The notes beneath the pieces are model-generated. The model ran no database searches. It was not told where the DNA came from and saw only the letters and a program-made list of their open reading frames with translations. A stretch of 64,000 nt of DNA from contig CAMAUC010000007.1 of the NCBI GenBank assembly GCA_945861265.1, positions 25,182 through 89,181 of the forward strand, written 5' to 3'. Numbering within the stretch: the first letter of the stretch is position 1; every line of letters starts with the position of its first letter. Positions 52,845-63,112 of the stretch are shown piece by piece. Both the position numbers and the translations under genes were made by a program. Origin of the DNA: Rhizobium sp. Q54 (GTDB taxonomy: Bacteria > Pseudomonadota > Alphaproteobacteria > Rhizobiales > Xanthobacteraceae).

Positions 52845-55800
52845 CTACGATTCTTTGCCTTCGAGCGCCTGCTTGAGCGCGGCCAGTTTGGCGAAAGGCG
52901 AATTCGGGTCCGGCGCTTTGTCGCGCGATCCGGATCCTGCGCCATGCGGCTTGGCGTAGTACTGCTCGCGCTCGGCGCGCTCGACCTGATCGCCGCGATC
53001 GCGGCGCGGACGTCCGCCGAAATCGCCGCGGCCGCCGGGCGGACCGGAACGGCCACCGGGCTGACCTGGCTTGTTGAAGTTTGGCTTGTTGAACGCCGGC
53101 TTGGATGCCGGATGCGGCGCAGGCTGGCCGGGCCGTTCCGAACCCTTCGATTCAAAACTCTTGGCCTGGCGTTCCGTCCGCTGCTGGCGCTCGTTGCGGT
53201 CCGGACGCCGGTGACGCGGCGGTCCATCCTTGCGCTCTTCGCCGGGAGCGCCTTCGGCGGGTGGACTCGTTGTCGTTGCGCCTTCGGCCGGCGTTGCCGC
53301 CTGCTGCGCGCGCGGCGCGCGGCGCGGACGATTGTTCGGCCGGCGTTCGCCGCCGGCATGGCCGCCGGGACGCCAGACTTCGACCGTCTCGGCTTCCTTG
53401 GCGGACTCTTCCGCCTTCGTTGCGTCGGCGGGCGCGACAGCGACGGCGCCATCGCCGGCAAGTGGAACGGTTGCTTCGACAGCTTCGGCGATCGTCGTCT
53501 CGACGGCCGTGTCAGCGGGCGGCGTCGCAATTGATTCGACGGCGGCGGGCGCAGACGGCGAGACTTCGACTTCCGGCAACAGCGAAATGGTCGAAGCCGC
53601 TTCGGCGACCGCCGGGGCGTCAGCCGGCGATGCGTCGGCCGGAACGCCAGGCTCAGCTTGAGCCGCATCAGCAGGTTTAGCCGCCGGCTTGGGCTTGCGA
53701 TCCATGCGGTAACCGAGTGAGCGCAGGATCGAGGCGAAGTCTTCGCCCGACGCGCCGGTCAACGACGTCATTGCGCCGGTCACGGTGAAGCCGCGGCCAT
53801 CGAAGGCGCCGTCCGGCTTTGGCGTCGCAACACCTTCGCGCCACGACAAAGCGGGGCGAATGAGATCGGCCAGCCGTTCCAGAATATCGACGCGCACCGC
53901 GCGTTCGCCGCAGACCCGGTAACCTGCGGTGCGGTACAGCGGCTTCGGCGTTTCCTTGTCGATCGGGATCGAGGTGCGGCCGGACGCCGCGAGATGCAGC
54001 AGTTCGGTGACGCCCTTGGCGTCCGGCGCTTCATGCTTGAGGGCCCATAATTGCGTCGCCAAAGCGCGCGGCGCCGGCTTGAGCAGGATCGGCAAATAGA
54101 TGTGATAGGCGCCGAAGCGCACGCCGTATTTGCGCAAAAGCGCGCGCGAGGGCTGATCGAGGCCCTTGACCTCTTCCGCGACCTTCTGCCGCTCGAGAAC
54201 GCCGAGTGCTTCGACCAACTGGAAGGCGATGCCACGCGCCATGCCGGTGATGTCGTCGGCGACGGTGAGCGAGAACAGAGGCGCCAGAAGTTTCTCGATC
54301 TGGCTCTTGAGCCAGAGGTCGAGCCTGGTCTGCACCAGTTCGCGCGCCGGTCCAGTGAGATGCTCATCGGCCAGGATGCGCACGCGCGGACGAAGCGTGT
54401 CATCGCCGGCAACGAGCTTGCCGACCAGATCGCCGGTCCAGCGCAGCGCGCCGTCATTGGCCAGCACTATCTGCTCGTTGGCGGCCTGTGACAGTTTTGT
54501 GGCGCGCGCCTCTATCTCGCTGGCGAGAACCTTCTGCGCGGCGGAATTCAGCGTCTTGGCTTCGGAGCCGGCGGCCGAGGCGTCGGGCGCGAACATGAAG
54601 CCGTCGAGCCGGCCAATGACATGACCTTCGACGGTGACTTCGCCAGTTTTTCCGATTTCGGTTTCAAGCATCGTGTTCTCTCGCAGCCTCCGCATCAAGA
54701 CGCTAGTGCGGCGGTCCACGAAGCGTTCGGCCAAGCGCTCGTGCAGCGCATCGGACAATCTGTCCTCGATCGCGCGGGTGATCCCCTGCCAGTGTTCCGG
54801 GTCGGCCAGCCAGTCCGGGCGGTTGGCAACATAAGTCCAAGTCCTGACATGAGCGATCCGGTTTGAGAGAGTATCGATGTCGCCGTCGGTCCGGTCGGCT
54901 TGAGCGAGCTGACGGGCGAACCAATCTGTAGGGATGTTACCCTCTCGCATCAAGAATCCATAGAGGGTCACGGCTAATTCGGCATGGGTCGCGGGCGCAA
55001 TCTTGCGATAATCCGGAACCTGGCAGGCATCCCATAGACGCTCGACAGCCAAAGGGTTGCGCGCCAAAGCCCGCACATCCTCGTCGCGCGCCGCGTGTTC
55101 CAGGACCAGAATGTCCTCGCCGGTTGGCGCGCGCGTCAGTCCGGCGCTTTGCGGCGACATCGACAGCGACGCCTGCAGCGCCCCGATCGACGCAAAATCG
55201 AGCGCGCTGTTGCGCCATTGCAGCAGGCGGATCGGCTCGAACGTATGGCTTTCCAGCGCCTGCACCAGTTCGGGCTCGAACGGATCGCAGCGTCCGGTGG
55301 TGCCGAAAGTGCCGTCGCGCGTCGCCCGGCCGGCGCGGCCAGCGATCTGGCCGAGTTCGGCGGGATTGAGCTTGCGGAATTGATAGCCGTCGAATTTGCG
55401 GTCGGAGGCAAATGCGACATGGTCAACATCGAGATTGAGGCCCATGCCGATGGCGTCGGTCGCCACCAGATAATCCACATCGCCGGACTGATAGAGCGCG
55501 ACCTGGGCGTTGCGGGTGCGCGGCGACAAGGCGCCGAGAACGACGGCGGCGCCGCCGCGCTGGCGGCGGATCAGTTCGGCAATCGCGTACACTTCCGCCG
55601 CCGAGAAGGCGACGATGGCCGAGCGCGACGGCAACCGGGTAATTTTCTTGGCGCCGGAATAGACCAAGGTCGACAGCCGCGGCCGGCTGACGATATGCGC
55701 GCCGGGCAATAGTTTCTCGACCATCGGCCGCATGGTGGCGGCGCCCAAAATCAGCGTCTCGTCGCGCGCCCGCAGATTGAGCATGCGGTCGGTAAAAACA

Positions 55801-56156
55801 TGACCGCGCTCGAAGTCGGCACCGAGCTGGATTTCATCGACGGCCAGAAAAGAGACATCGAGATCGCGCGGCATCGCCTCGACGGTCGAGACCCAGAAGC
55901 GCGCATGCGGCGGCTTGATCTTTTCCTCGCCGGTCACCAGCGCCACCGCGTCGGCGCCGACGCGATCGACCACCTTGTTGTAGACCTCGCGCGCCAAAAG
56001 CCGCAGCGGCAGTCCGATCATGCCGGACGAATGCGCCAGCATGCGCTCGATCGCCAGATGCGTCTTGCCGGTATTGGTCGGCCCCAGCACGGCGGTGACA
56101 CCGGCGCCGCGCTGCTTCTGGTTTCGATTGGGCGGGGAAGAAAATGAAATGGCCAT
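52845..56156 (-). CDS. SUV3-like superfamily 2 RNA/DNA helicase with low-complexity C-terminal tail
   Basis: This 1103-residue protein is the alphaproteobacterial relative of mitochondrial SUV3. Walker A is GPTNTGKT (25-32), Walker B is VDEIQ (106-110), motif III AAT is near 140, and motif VI is QIAGRAGRA (about 286-294). A SUV3-type C-terminal domain follows. After residue about 840 the protein becomes Ala/Pro/Glu-rich, then Arg/Gly/Lys-rich (RRPNNRPRR, GGRSGPPGGRGD), which looks disordered and RNA-binding. The S4 protein and ferredoxin genes follow. A role in RNA turnover or ribosome handling is inferred from SUV3. Confidence 0.88.
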   Translation of the reverse strand: MAISFSSPPNRNQKQRGAGVTAVLGPTNTGKTHLAIERMLAHSSGMIGLPLRLLAREVYNKVVDRVGADAVALVTGEEKIKPPHARFWVSTVEAMPRDLDVSFLAVDEIQLGADFERGHVFTDRMLNLRARDETLILGAATMRPMVEKLLPGAHIVSRPRLSTLVYSGAKKITRLPSRSAIVAFSAAEVYAIAELIRRQRGGAAVVLGALSPRTRNAQVALYQSGDVDYLVATDAIGMGLNLDVDHVAFASDRKFDGYQFRKLNPAELGQIAGRAGRATRDGTFGTTGRCDPFEPELVQALESHTFEPIRLLQWRNSALDFASIGALQASLSMSPQSAGLTRAPTGEDILVLEHAARDEDVRALARNPLAVERLWDACQVPDYRKIAPATHAELAVTLYGFLMREGNIPTDWFARQLAQADRTDGDIDTLSNRIAHVRTWTYVANRPDWLADPEHWQGITRAIEDRLSDALHERLAERFVDRRTSVLMRRLRENTMLETEIGKTGEVTVEGHVIGRLDGFMFAPDASAAGSEAKTLNSAAQKVLASEIEARATKLSQAANEQIVLANDGALRWTGDLVGKLVAGDDTLRPRVRILADEHLTGPARELVQTRLDLWLKSQIEKLLAPLFSLTVADDITGMARGIAFQLVEALGVLERQKVAEEVKGLDQPSRALLRKYGVRFGAYHIYLPILLKPAPRALATQLWALKHEAPDAKGVTELLHLAASGRTSIPIDKETPKPLYRTAGYRVCGERAVRVDILERLADLIRPALSWREGVATPKPDGAFDGRGFTVTGAMTSLTGASGEDFASILRSLGYRMDRKPKPAAKPADAAQAEPGVPADASPADAPAVAEAASTISLLPEVEVSPSAPAAVESIATPPADTAVETTIAEAVEATVPLAGDGAVAVAPADATKAEESAKEAETVEVWRPGGHAGGERRPNNRPRRAPRAQQAATPAEGATTTSPPAEGAPGEERKDGPPRHRRPDRNERQQRTERQAKSFESKGSERPGQPAPHPASKPAFNKPNFNKPGQPGGRSGPPGGRGDFGGRPRRDRGDQVERAEREQYYAKPHGAGSGSRDKAPDPNSPFAKLAALKQALEGKES

Positions 56157-56237
56157 GAGGCGTCCGCGATGTCGGCGTCACCCGTTCGCCGGGTAAAGCG
56201 CGCTCCCTGTATCACAATGAGTTGGAAAAGCCGCCTT

Positions 56238-56312
56238 CGGTTAACTTCTGGAACGGGGCTGGAACGAACCGCGCCCGAATCGCTGATTGATCGTCTGTAT
56301 GGCTTTGTTCAC
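56238..56312. repeat. Direct repeat copy 1
   Basis: An element of about 75 bases contains CTGGAACGAACCGCGCCCGA and continues to ATCGCTGA (56259-56286). A 28-base core is identical to copy 2. Weaker similarity extends left (GGTTAA..TCTGGAACG) and right (TTGTTCACGGC). It overlaps the 3' end of a small minus-strand reading frame. Confidence 0.6.
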
Positions 56313-56435
56313 GGCCACATCTAGCTTGCGCATCGTTTCTCCTACCAGATCGAGACCCGAAGCCTGTCCAATTTGCGTCAAATGCCACGCAAAGATTAAC
56401 GGCAGCAAACTAGTTGTCCCAATCTGCGCCACCAT
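56241..56435 (-). CDS. Small hypothetical protein (doubtful)
   Basis: This possible 64-residue product begins MVAQIGTTSLLPLIFAWHL and continues with an amphipathic helix (ETMRKLDVAVNKAIQTINQ), ending Arg/Ser-rich within repeat copy 1. An AGGGAAG ribosome site lies upstream of ATG 56435; the frame also opens at 56489. It could be a small phasin-like or membrane-associated protein, or the remnant of a duplicated gene. No family is recognised. Confidence 0.35.
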   Translation of the reverse strand: MVAQIGTTSLLPLIFAWHLTQIGQASGLDLVGETMRKLDVAVNKAIQTINQRFGRGSFQPRSRS

Positions 56436-56510
56436 TGTGACGCCGCTTCCCTTGACACAAACCCGCGCGAAATTTCGTTCCTGTCTCACTATGGGTCAGT
56501 GCGGTGCGTG

Positions 56511-56598
56511 ACGGTTAAGGTCTGGAACGAGTCTGGAACGAACCGCGCCCGAATCGCTGACTCGCACTTCATGCGGGTTCGTTCACGGCGATATATAG
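56511..56598. repeat. Direct repeat copy 2
   Basis: The same element recurs 274 bases further on, with the identical core at 56533-56560 and diverged flanks (TTCGTTCACGGCGATATATAG). Both copies are in the same orientation. Nothing resembling a transposase or terminal inverted repeats is linked to them. Confidence 0.6.
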
Positions 56599-56779
56599 GC
56601 TGACTCACGAGGACTGCTACCATATCCGGTGCGGGCGCACCGATTCATTCAGCTTTTCGGCGTTCAAATCTTAACGACGCCGATCCGGCGTCTCGGAGCG
56701 GCGAGTCAAGGAAATACTCGGTCCGGCTTTTGCGGCGTCCTGCTAAATTCGCCAGAGATTTCCGTAACGGGGGTATCGG

Positions 56780-57325
56780 ATGTCGAGAAAAAAGTTTTTC
56801 TGTTTTTTCCTGCTGGCGGCCATCTGCTTCGCCGGCGGCGCAAGCGCGGCCGACGATCTGCACATGTGCATTTACGAAAATGGCGACGTCGCCATCGAGG
56901 CCTGCAACCGGGCGATCAACTCCGGCCGCTACCAGGGGGGCGATCTGGCGGACGCTTACAGCAATCGTGCCGCCGAAATGATCACCAAGAAGGAATACGA
57001 CCGCGCTATCTCGGATGCGACCACGGCGATTAAGCTGCTGCCGACCGGCACGCTGTCTTTCAACAACCGCGGCCGGGCCTACCAGCTCAAGGGCGATCTC
57101 AAGAGCGCGCTCGCCGACTACAGTGTCGCCATCAGTCACGACAAGGAAAATCCGTCCGCCTATATCAACCGCGCCACAGTGCGCGAGGCGCAGGGCGACA
57201 AGCAAGGCGCCATCGCCGACCTGAAAAGGGCTTTGGCGTCGAAACCGGCCAAGGGAAAATTCGTCGATGTGGAAGGCGATTTCAAACGTTCCAGGGCCTA
57301 TCTGGAACGCCTGACGAAGTCCTGA
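56780..57325 (+). CDS. Secreted tetratricopeptide (TPR) repeat protein
   Basis: This 181-residue protein has a signal peptide (KKFFCFFLLAAICFAGGASA) and about three TPR units in the mature part (AYSNRAAEMITKKEYDRAI, SFNNRGRAYQLKGDLKSAL, AYINRATVREAQGDKQGAI). It is probably a periplasmic scaffold. ATG at 56780 follows a GGGGG-containing site. The gene is convergent with the DUF3108 gene, 11 bases away. No specific partner is evident. Confidence 0.83.
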   Translation: MSRKKFFCFFLLAAICFAGGASAADDLHMCIYENGDVAIEACNRAINSGRYQGGDLADAYSNRAAEMITKKEYDRAISDATTAIKLLPTGTLSFNNRGRAYQLKGDLKSALADYSVAISHDKENPSAYINRATVREAQGDKQGAIADLKRALASKPAKGKFVDVEGDFKRSRAYLERLTKS

Positions 57326-57336
57326 GGCGCGATGCC

Positions 57337-58236
57337 TCAAGGCGCTTTGGGCGGGGCCCCCGACGCATTGGTCGCCGGTGCCTGATCGACGGCTTTGCCC
57401 GCCTCCTTGGACGGCACCGCCACCGACACGAATTGCGTGGCTTCGAGCACGGCGGAGCCGACAGGCGTCGGCGATGCGACGCGGAACGGCACCAGCACGC
57501 GCGTGCCGGCGATCGGCGCCAGCCAGACTTCGATATCGCGCAGCTTCGACATGTATTTGACCGCCGCGCGCGACGGGATGTGGCCGGCGACCGGCGAGAA
57601 ATAGACGGCGCAGACCACGACCGGACCCTGGTAGCCCTTATCGGCCTTGACCTGGTCCATCCGCTTGAAGGCCAGTTGCAGATCGTAGCGCAGGCGGCCG
57701 TCGAAGATCGCCAAGGTGCGCTGGCAGGCTTCCGGGGCCAGCGGGTTGCCGGAGCCGGGCACGCGCAGCAAGGTGGCGGTCATCGGATCGAGGACGTTGC
57801 GCTGGTCGTCCTCGGTGATCGGCACGCGCTCGGCATCATTGTCGCGTGGCGGATCGAGTTTGAGATCCTTGACCCTGCCATTGCTGACGGTGAGGCGAAT
57901 TTCGTCGGTCTTCTTGCTCGATTTGATCGTCGCGGCGTAGGCCGATTGCACCGGCTTGCCGGCTTGCAGGGTGCCTTGCACGGTCGTGCCGCCCTCGCCG
58001 CCGGTAAAGGCCCGCAGCAGGCCCGTGGTGCCGCCCGTGGCCTCGGCGGAGTACTGGCGGTCCGACAGGTCGATAACCCAGGTGCCCTGGCCGATCGGCA
58101 ACCCGGCCAGAGTCATCGTATATTGGGCTTCCAGCCGGCCTTGCGCCGCGGCCGGGCCCGGCGCCGGCAGGAGGGCAACAGCCAGCAAGGCCAGCCCCGG
58201 CGACGCCCATTTTCCGACCTGCCGCGATTGATGCAC
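57337..58236 (-). CDS. Periplasmic DUF3108-domain protein
   Basis: This 299-residue protein has a signal peptide (GLALLAVALLPAPGPAAA) and a DUF3108 beta-rich domain (QYTMTLAGLPIGQGTWVIDL, RLRYDLQLAFKRMDQV). Such proteins are predicted to form lipocalin/LolA-like folds in the periplasm; their function is unknown. The start is GTG 58236. The C-terminal 25 residues are Ala/Pro-rich. The gene is divergent from rpmB. Confidence 0.83.
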   Translation of the reverse strand: MHQSRQVGKWASPGLALLAVALLPAPGPAAAQGRLEAQYTMTLAGLPIGQGTWVIDLSDRQYSAEATGGTTGLLRAFTGGEGGTTVQGTLQAGKPVQSAYAATIKSSKKTDEIRLTVSNGRVKDLKLDPPRDNDAERVPITEDDQRNVLDPMTATLLRVPGSGNPLAPEACQRTLAIFDGRLRYDLQLAFKRMDQVKADKGYQGPVVVCAVYFSPVAGHIPSRAAVKYMSKLRDIEVWLAPIAGTRVLVPFRVASPTPVGSAVLEATQFVSVAVPSKEAGKAVDQAPATNASGAPPKAP

Positions 58237-58504
58237 GAAGTTCCATCCCTTGGGCCAATAGCCAGCCCCGTGAGACCCTTGTGGTCGGCGTCGAATACGC
58301 CGAATCTGTGATAGCGCGGCTGCGCATTCCAGGGGAGAAGCGTTAAAAACGCCTCAAATCCTTCAAGCTTGACGGGTCCCACCCCTCTCTCTATACGTCC
58401 AGCCGTCCTACCCAAAAGCCTGGACTAAGCTGGCGCAGCGCTTGCGCCTGAAACGTTCGGGCATGGGTGGCGACAGGATTTTTGGATTTTTCGAGGGATT
58501 TGCC

Positions 58505-58819
58505 ATGTCATGGCGTTGCGATCTGACCGGTAAGAAGCCGCTCTCCGGCCACAAGGTGAGCCACTCCAATATCAAGACCAAGCGCCGGTTCATGCCCAAT
58601 TTGCAGAGCGTGACGCTGACCTCCGATGCGCTCGGGCGCACGGTGCGCGCGCGCATTTCGACCAATGCGCTGCGCACGGTCGATCATCGCGGCGGCCTCG
58701 ATGCCTTCCTGCTCAAGGCCAAGGATTCCGAACTGGCGCCGAAAATGCTGCTGCTCAAGCGCCAGATCGTGAAGAAGGTCGGCAAGACCGCGCCAGCGCC
58801 GGCTGCGGCAGCGAACTAA
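58505..58819 (+). CDS. rpmB: 50S ribosomal protein L28
   Basis: This 104-residue L28 has the signature N-terminus [20 protein letters not shown] and [10 protein letters not shown]. The C-terminus is Lys- and Ala-rich, as in alphaproteobacteria. The ATG at 58505 is chosen because earlier in-frame starts add sequence not found in L28. A 268-base leader separates it from the divergent DUF3108 gene. Confidence 0.95.
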   Translation: MSWRCDLTGKKPLSGHKVSHSNIKTKRRFMPNLQSVTLTSDALGRTVRARISTNALRTVDHRGGLDAFLLKAKDSELAPKMLLLKRQIVKKVGKTAPAPAAAAN

Positions 58820-58841
58820 TCGATCTGAGTTAGAATTACAG

Positions 58842-58867
58842 AACGCCGCCGCAAGGCGGCGTTTTTG
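58842..58867 (+). terminator. Rho-independent terminator of rpmB
   Basis: AACGCCGCC (58842-58850), tetraloop GCAA, then GGCGGCGTT (58855-58863) and a T-run. It sits just before the convergent phytase-like gene stop at 58878. Confidence 0.88.
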
Positions 58868-58877
58868 TTTGCGGTGG

Positions 58878-59909
58878 CTATTCCCCAACCAGCACAAACT
58901 GCAGCAGCAGATTGCGCTGGATCACCGAAAAATTGTCGTCGGACACCAAAGTGACGACCGTCTCGCCGGCGGCGTTGCGGTGCACCGCGATGCCTTCCAT
59001 GTTGTCGATCTGGTAGGCGAGGTCCGCTTCGATCAGCACTTTGCCGTCGACCAGCGAACCCTCCTTGATCGCAGCCAGCGGGATGCGGCGGATGCGCATG
59101 GCGACGCCGCGCGCCGGCGAATAGCGGCGCTCGACCAGCAGCAGGTCACTGGGCGACAGAATCGTGCAATCGGTGACATCAAAGTCGTCGCTGCGCGTGA
59201 CGCTGAAGCGCTGCGCCGCTCCATCTTTCAAGAGAAACGAGCGGTGGTTGCCCGCGGCATCGAGGCTCTGTTCGGCAATGACGATGAGGTTGCCGGCAAT
59301 AGCCGAATTCGCCGGCGCCGCCGTCAGGCATTCCAGACTCTTGTTGAAGACGAAAGTCTTGAAATCGGCCGGCACCGCGATCGGCTCGCCGTGCGCCAAC
59401 AGCCCGCCGCGCCGGATATCAAATCGCAAGATTTGCTCGACGCGCTCGATGCCGATGTAAAAATGGCCGCCGAGTTCGGTAAGCGACTCGACATCGAACC
59501 AGCCACGGCCTGCCAGCGGTTTGCCGTCGGCGCCGAGGATCGGCGCCACTTCTGTGTCGGCGACGCCGTCTGGCTTGCCGTCACGATAGACGATGCGGCC
59601 GCGCAGCCAGGAGCCGTTGTCGGTGATGGCGAGAAAATGACTGCCGTCCGGCTCGATATGGATCGCGGATATGCCACCGAAGGCCGCATCGGCCGAGGTC
59701 AACTCCAGCCCGCCGCGAAACTCCAGACTGCCGAAACGCACCTGGCTCGGATCGCGGTTGTCGAAGGCAGTGATCGGCGTTGCTCGCACATCGATGCGCG
59801 CCGGCGCCGCCGCATAGCGCAACGCCGCCGAGACGGTGTAAGTGCCGACGCAAACGAGGGTGCCGACGAAAGCAGCGGCGATCAGCCACCGCCGGCGCGA
59901 AATCCTCAC
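58878..59909 (-). CDS. Esterase-like-activity-of-phytase family protein
   Basis: This 343-residue protein has an N-terminal membrane anchor or signal ([23 protein letters not shown]) and a beta-propeller of the phytase-like family. Typical blocks are [36 protein letters not shown] and [11 protein letters not shown]. It is likely periplasmic; the family is linked to esterase or phosphatase activity but not well characterised. ATG 59909 overlaps the cobT stop by four bases. Confidence 0.82.
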   Translation of the reverse strand: MRISRRRWLIAAAFVGTLVCVGTYTVSAALRYAAAPARIDVRATPITAFDNRDPSQVRFGSLEFRGGLELTSADAAFGGISAIHIEPDGSHFLAITDNGSWLRGRIVYRDGKPDGVADTEVAPILGADGKPLAGRGWFDVESLTELGGHFYIGIERVEQILRFDIRRGGLLAHGEPIAVPADFKTFVFNKSLECLTAAPANSAIAGNLIVIAEQSLDAAGNHRSFLLKDGAAQRFSVTRSDDFDVTDCTILSPSDLLLVERRYSPARGVAMRIRRIPLAAIKEGSLVDGKVLIEADLAYQIDNMEGIAVHRNAAGETVVTLVSDDNFSVIQRNLLLQFVLVGE

Positions 59910-61804
59910 GCGACGCGCCGGCGCGGACGGCGGGACGGCCGCTCGGCCTCGCCCGCTTTTTCCGCGAACAGTTCGGCGAGCTTATCGGTCATCGCGCCGC
60001 CCAATTCCTCGGCGTCGACGATGGTGACGGCGCGGCGATAATAACGGGTGACGTCATGGCCGATGCCGATGGCGATCAGTTCGACCGGCGAACGGGTTTC
60101 GATCTCGTCGATGACCCAACGCAGATGGCGCTCGAGATAATTGCCGGGATTGACCGACAAGGTCGAATCGTCGACCGGCGCGCCGTCCGAGATCATCATC
60201 AATATCTTGCGCTGCTCGCTGCGCGCCAGCAGACGCTTGTGAGCCCAGTCGAGCGCCTCGCCGTCGATATTTTCCTTGAGCAGGCCTTCGCGCATCATCA
60301 AGCCGAGATTTTTGCGCGCGCGCCGCCACGGCGCGTCGGCCGATTTGTAGATGATGTGGCGCAGGTCGTTAAGGCGGCCGGGATTGGCCGGCTTGCCGGC
60401 GGTGAGCCAATGCTCGCGCGACTGGCCGCCCTTCCAAGCCCGCGTGGTGAAGCCGAGGATTTCGACCTTGACGCCGCAGCGCTCCAGCGTGCGCGCCAGA
60501 ATGTCGGCACAGGTGGCGGCGACCGTAATGGGGCGGCCGCGCATCGAGCCGGAATTATCGAGCAGCAGCGTCACCACGGTGTCGCGGAATTCGGTGTCCT
60601 TCTCGGCCTTGAACGACAAAGCATGCATCGGATCGATGATGACGCGGGTCAGCCGCGCCGGATCGAGAATGCCTTCCTCGAGGTCGAAATCCCAGGAACG
60701 GCTCTGCTGCGCCATCAACCGGCGTTGCAGCCTATTGGCCAGACGGGACACGACGCCCTGCAGGCTCGACAATTGCTTGTCGAGATAGCCGCGCAAACGA
60801 TCGAGCTCTTCCGGCTCGCACAGGTCCTGGGCCTCGATGGTCTCGTCGAATTTCATAGTGAAGGCGCGATAGTCCGGCCCGCGCGGCTCGTTCTTGCCGA
60901 ATTGATTGGGCCGCTGCGGCTCGCCCGGCGTCTCGCTGTCGCCCATCTCGCTGTCGTCGGACATGTCCGCCGACGGCGCATCGGCGGCTTCGGTCGCGGA
61001 TTCGGCCATGTCCTCGGCCGACACCTGTGTGTCTTCCGAGGCCGTCTTCTGCATCTCGTCGGAATCGGCGGCATCGCCATCCTCGCCGGATTCCTGCTGC
61101 TTCTTTTCTTCCTCGCCCTCGTCGTCTTCTTCCTCGGAGTCGGTGGAACGGTCTTCGCCCATCTCCAGCGATTCAAGCAGTTCGTGCACGACATCGCCGA
61201 ACTGGCGCTGGTTCTCGACCAGACTTTCAAGGCGATCGAGATCGCCGCCGGCGCGCTCCTCGATCAGCGGACGCCAGAGTTCGACCAGCTTGCGCGCGGC
61301 CGGCGGCGGCGCGAGGCCGGTGAGCCGTTCGCGCACCATCAAAGCCAGCGCCTCCTCGATCGGCGCATCGGCGCGATCGGAAACGTCGTCGAACTTGTTG
61401 CGATGAAAGCGGTCGTCCAGCATGGCGGTGAGATTCATCGCCACGCCATCCATACGGCGCGCGCCAATGGCCTCGACACGGGCCTGCTCGACCGCTTCGA
61501 ACACGGCGCGCGCCTGCTGGCCGGTCGGTTGCAGCTTGCGATGCATGACGGCGTCGTGACAGGCGATCCGCAGCGCGATCGAGTCGGCGTTGCCGCGCAC
61601 GATCGCCGCTTCGGCCTTCGACAATTTGCGCGGCGGCTCCGGCAGCCGCGCCTTGCCGCCCATCAGACCGGGACGTTCGGCGGCGTAGGAAACTTCCAGA
61701 TCCGGCTTGCGCGCCAGCGCGCGCAGAGCGCCGGCGACCGCCCGCTTGAACGGCTCGGTCGGCGATTCCTTGGACGAGGGCTTCGGCTTGCTGTTGGAGG
61801 CCAT
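59906..61804 (-). CDS. cobT: Cobaltochelatase subunit CobT
   Basis: This 632-residue protein is the CobT partner of the aerobic cobaltochelatase CobNST, which inserts cobalt into hydrogenobyrinate diamide. A helical N-terminal domain is followed by a very acidic Glu/Asp/Ser linker (about 220-305) and a C-terminal von Willebrand A domain with MIDAS motif DNSGSMRG (about 415-422). Length and order match CobT. CobS is upstream on the same strand, 55 bases away. CobN is not in the window. Confidence 0.93.
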   Translation of the reverse strand: MASNSKPKPSSKESPTEPFKRAVAGALRALARKPDLEVSYAAERPGLMGGKARLPEPPRKLSKAEAAIVRGNADSIALRIACHDAVMHRKLQPTGQQARAVFEAVEQARVEAIGARRMDGVAMNLTAMLDDRFHRNKFDDVSDRADAPIEEALALMVRERLTGLAPPPAARKLVELWRPLIEERAGGDLDRLESLVENQRQFGDVVHELLESLEMGEDRSTDSEEEDDEGEEEKKQQESGEDGDAADSDEMQKTASEDTQVSAEDMAESATEAADAPSADMSDDSEMGDSETPGEPQRPNQFGKNEPRGPDYRAFTMKFDETIEAQDLCEPEELDRLRGYLDKQLSSLQGVVSRLANRLQRRLMAQQSRSWDFDLEEGILDPARLTRVIIDPMHALSFKAEKDTEFRDTVVTLLLDNSGSMRGRPITVAATCADILARTLERCGVKVEILGFTTRAWKGGQSREHWLTAGKPANPGRLNDLRHIIYKSADAPWRRARKNLGLMMREGLLKENIDGEALDWAHKRLLARSEQRKILMMISDGAPVDDSTLSVNPGNYLERHLRWVIDEIETRSPVELIAIGIGHDVTRYYRRAVTIVDAEELGGAMTDKLAELFAEKAGEAERPSRRPRRRVA

Positions 61805-61816
61805 TTTTTTCTTCTC

Positions 61817-61856
61817 GTCATTCCGGGTTCGCGCTGAAGCGCGCGCCCGGAATGAC
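61817..61856. repeat. Palindromic repeat between cobS and cobT
   Basis: GTCATTCCGGG (61817-61827) pairs with CCCGGAATGAC (61846-61856), with an inner GCGC-TGAA-GCGC stem. It resembles another class of dispersed palindrome of Bradyrhizobium relatives. It lies inside the presumed cobS-cobT transcript and could act as an mRNA stability hairpin. Confidence 0.7.
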
Positions 61857-61859
61857 AGG

Positions 61860-62846
61860 TTAGCTCAGCGCCACGTTCACCGACGACTCCGGCAATTCGA
61901 TGCCGAAGCAGCGCTGATAGAACTCGGCGACGATCGGCCGTTCGAGTTCGTCGCACTTGTTCAGGAAGGTCAGCCGGAACGAAAAGCCGACATCGTTGAA
62001 GATCGCGGCATTCTCGGCCCAGGTGATCACGGTGCGCGGGCTCATCACGGTCGAGATGTCGCCGTTCATGAAGGCGTTGCGGGTCAGATCGGCGACGCGC
62101 ACCATCTTGCCGACGATGTCGCGGCCCTTGTCGTTCTGGTAGTGCTTGGCCTTGGCCAGCACGATCTCGACTTCGTTGTCGTGCGGCAGATAATTCAGCG
62201 TCGTGACGATCGACCAGCGATCCATCTGCGCCTGGTTGATCTGCTGCGTGCCGTGATAGAGGCCCGACGTATCGCCGAGGCCGACCGTGTTGGCGGTGGC
62301 GAACAGCCGGAACGCCGGATGCGGCTTGATCACGCGGCTCTGGTCGAGCAGCGTCAGCCGGCCGGAGGATTCCAGGACGCGCTGGATGACGAACATCACG
62401 TCGGGACGGCCGGCGTCGTATTCGTCGAAGCACAGCGCGACGTTGTTCTGATAGGCCCAGGGCAAAATGCCGTCGCGGAATTCGGTGACCTGCTGGCCAT
62501 CCTTGACGACGATGGCGTCCTTGCCGATCAGGTCGATACGGCTGATGTGGCTGTCGAGATTGACGCGCACCATCGGCCAGTTCAGCCGCGCCGCGACCTG
62601 CTCGATATGGGTCGACTTGCCGGTGCCGTGATAGCCGGTGACGATGACGCGGCGGTTATGCGAGAAGCCGGCGAGAATGGCCAAGGTCGTCGGCCGGTCG
62701 AAACGATAATCCGAATCGATGTCCGGGACATGCGGGTCGCCCTGCGAATAGGCCGGCACTTCCATGTCGCTATCGATGCCGAAAACCTGACGGACTGACA
62801 CTTTCAAATCCGGCAGTTTGGCGGGTTCTTGGACTGCAGTTGCCAT
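61860..62846 (-). CDS. cobS: Cobaltochelatase subunit CobS (AAA+ ATPase)
   Basis: This 328-residue AAA+ protein has Walker [10 protein letters not shown] (71-79), a Walker B CFDEYDAG and the conserved [14 protein letters not shown] sensor region. CobS hydrolyses ATP with CobT to drive cobalt insertion by CobN. The N-terminus ([11 protein letters not shown]) is typical. It is the first gene of the cobS-cobT-phytase-like row. Confidence 0.95.
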   Translation of the reverse strand: MATAVQEPAKLPDLKVSVRQVFGIDSDMEVPAYSQGDPHVPDIDSDYRFDRPTTLAILAGFSHNRRVIVTGYHGTGKSTHIEQVAARLNWPMVRVNLDSHISRIDLIGKDAIVVKDGQQVTEFRDGILPWAYQNNVALCFDEYDAGRPDVMFVIQRVLESSGRLTLLDQSRVIKPHPAFRLFATANTVGLGDTSGLYHGTQQINQAQMDRWSIVTTLNYLPHDNEVEIVLAKAKHYQNDKGRDIVGKMVRVADLTRNAFMNGDISTVMSPRTVITWAENAAIFNDVGFSFRLTFLNKCDELERPIVAEFYQRCFGIELPESSVNVALS

Positions 62847-63112
62847 ATCTACTCCGTGGCCCCGGAAACGGCGCGGGGCCGCACTTCTCGCCGGGATAAG
62901 GCTGTAAAGGATGAGACGCGACGCAAACTAACAGAAAGCCAAGGGTGAGCGAAAGCTACCCCCGGGCATAGCTCGAATACCGGGGAATTTCAGACGGTTC
63001 ATGCCCGATTTGGCATTGGAATAGGCCCCGTAACCGGCCCGCCGCAAGGGGCAAAAGGCCGAAAATCGGGACAAAGACGCGCATGGTACCGGGATAAGAG
63101 AAGCGCCAGGAA

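Noticed and set aside
59780..61837. 685-residue open frame on the plus strand opposite cobT
   Set aside because: It is antisense to a full-length CobT with a MIDAS motif. The hydrophobic stretch arises from the complement of the acidic linker.
62847..63112. Possible cobalamin riboswitch upstream of cobS
   Set aside because: No B12-box consensus could be found in either orientation. A covariance-model search (Rfam cobalamin) would be decisive.
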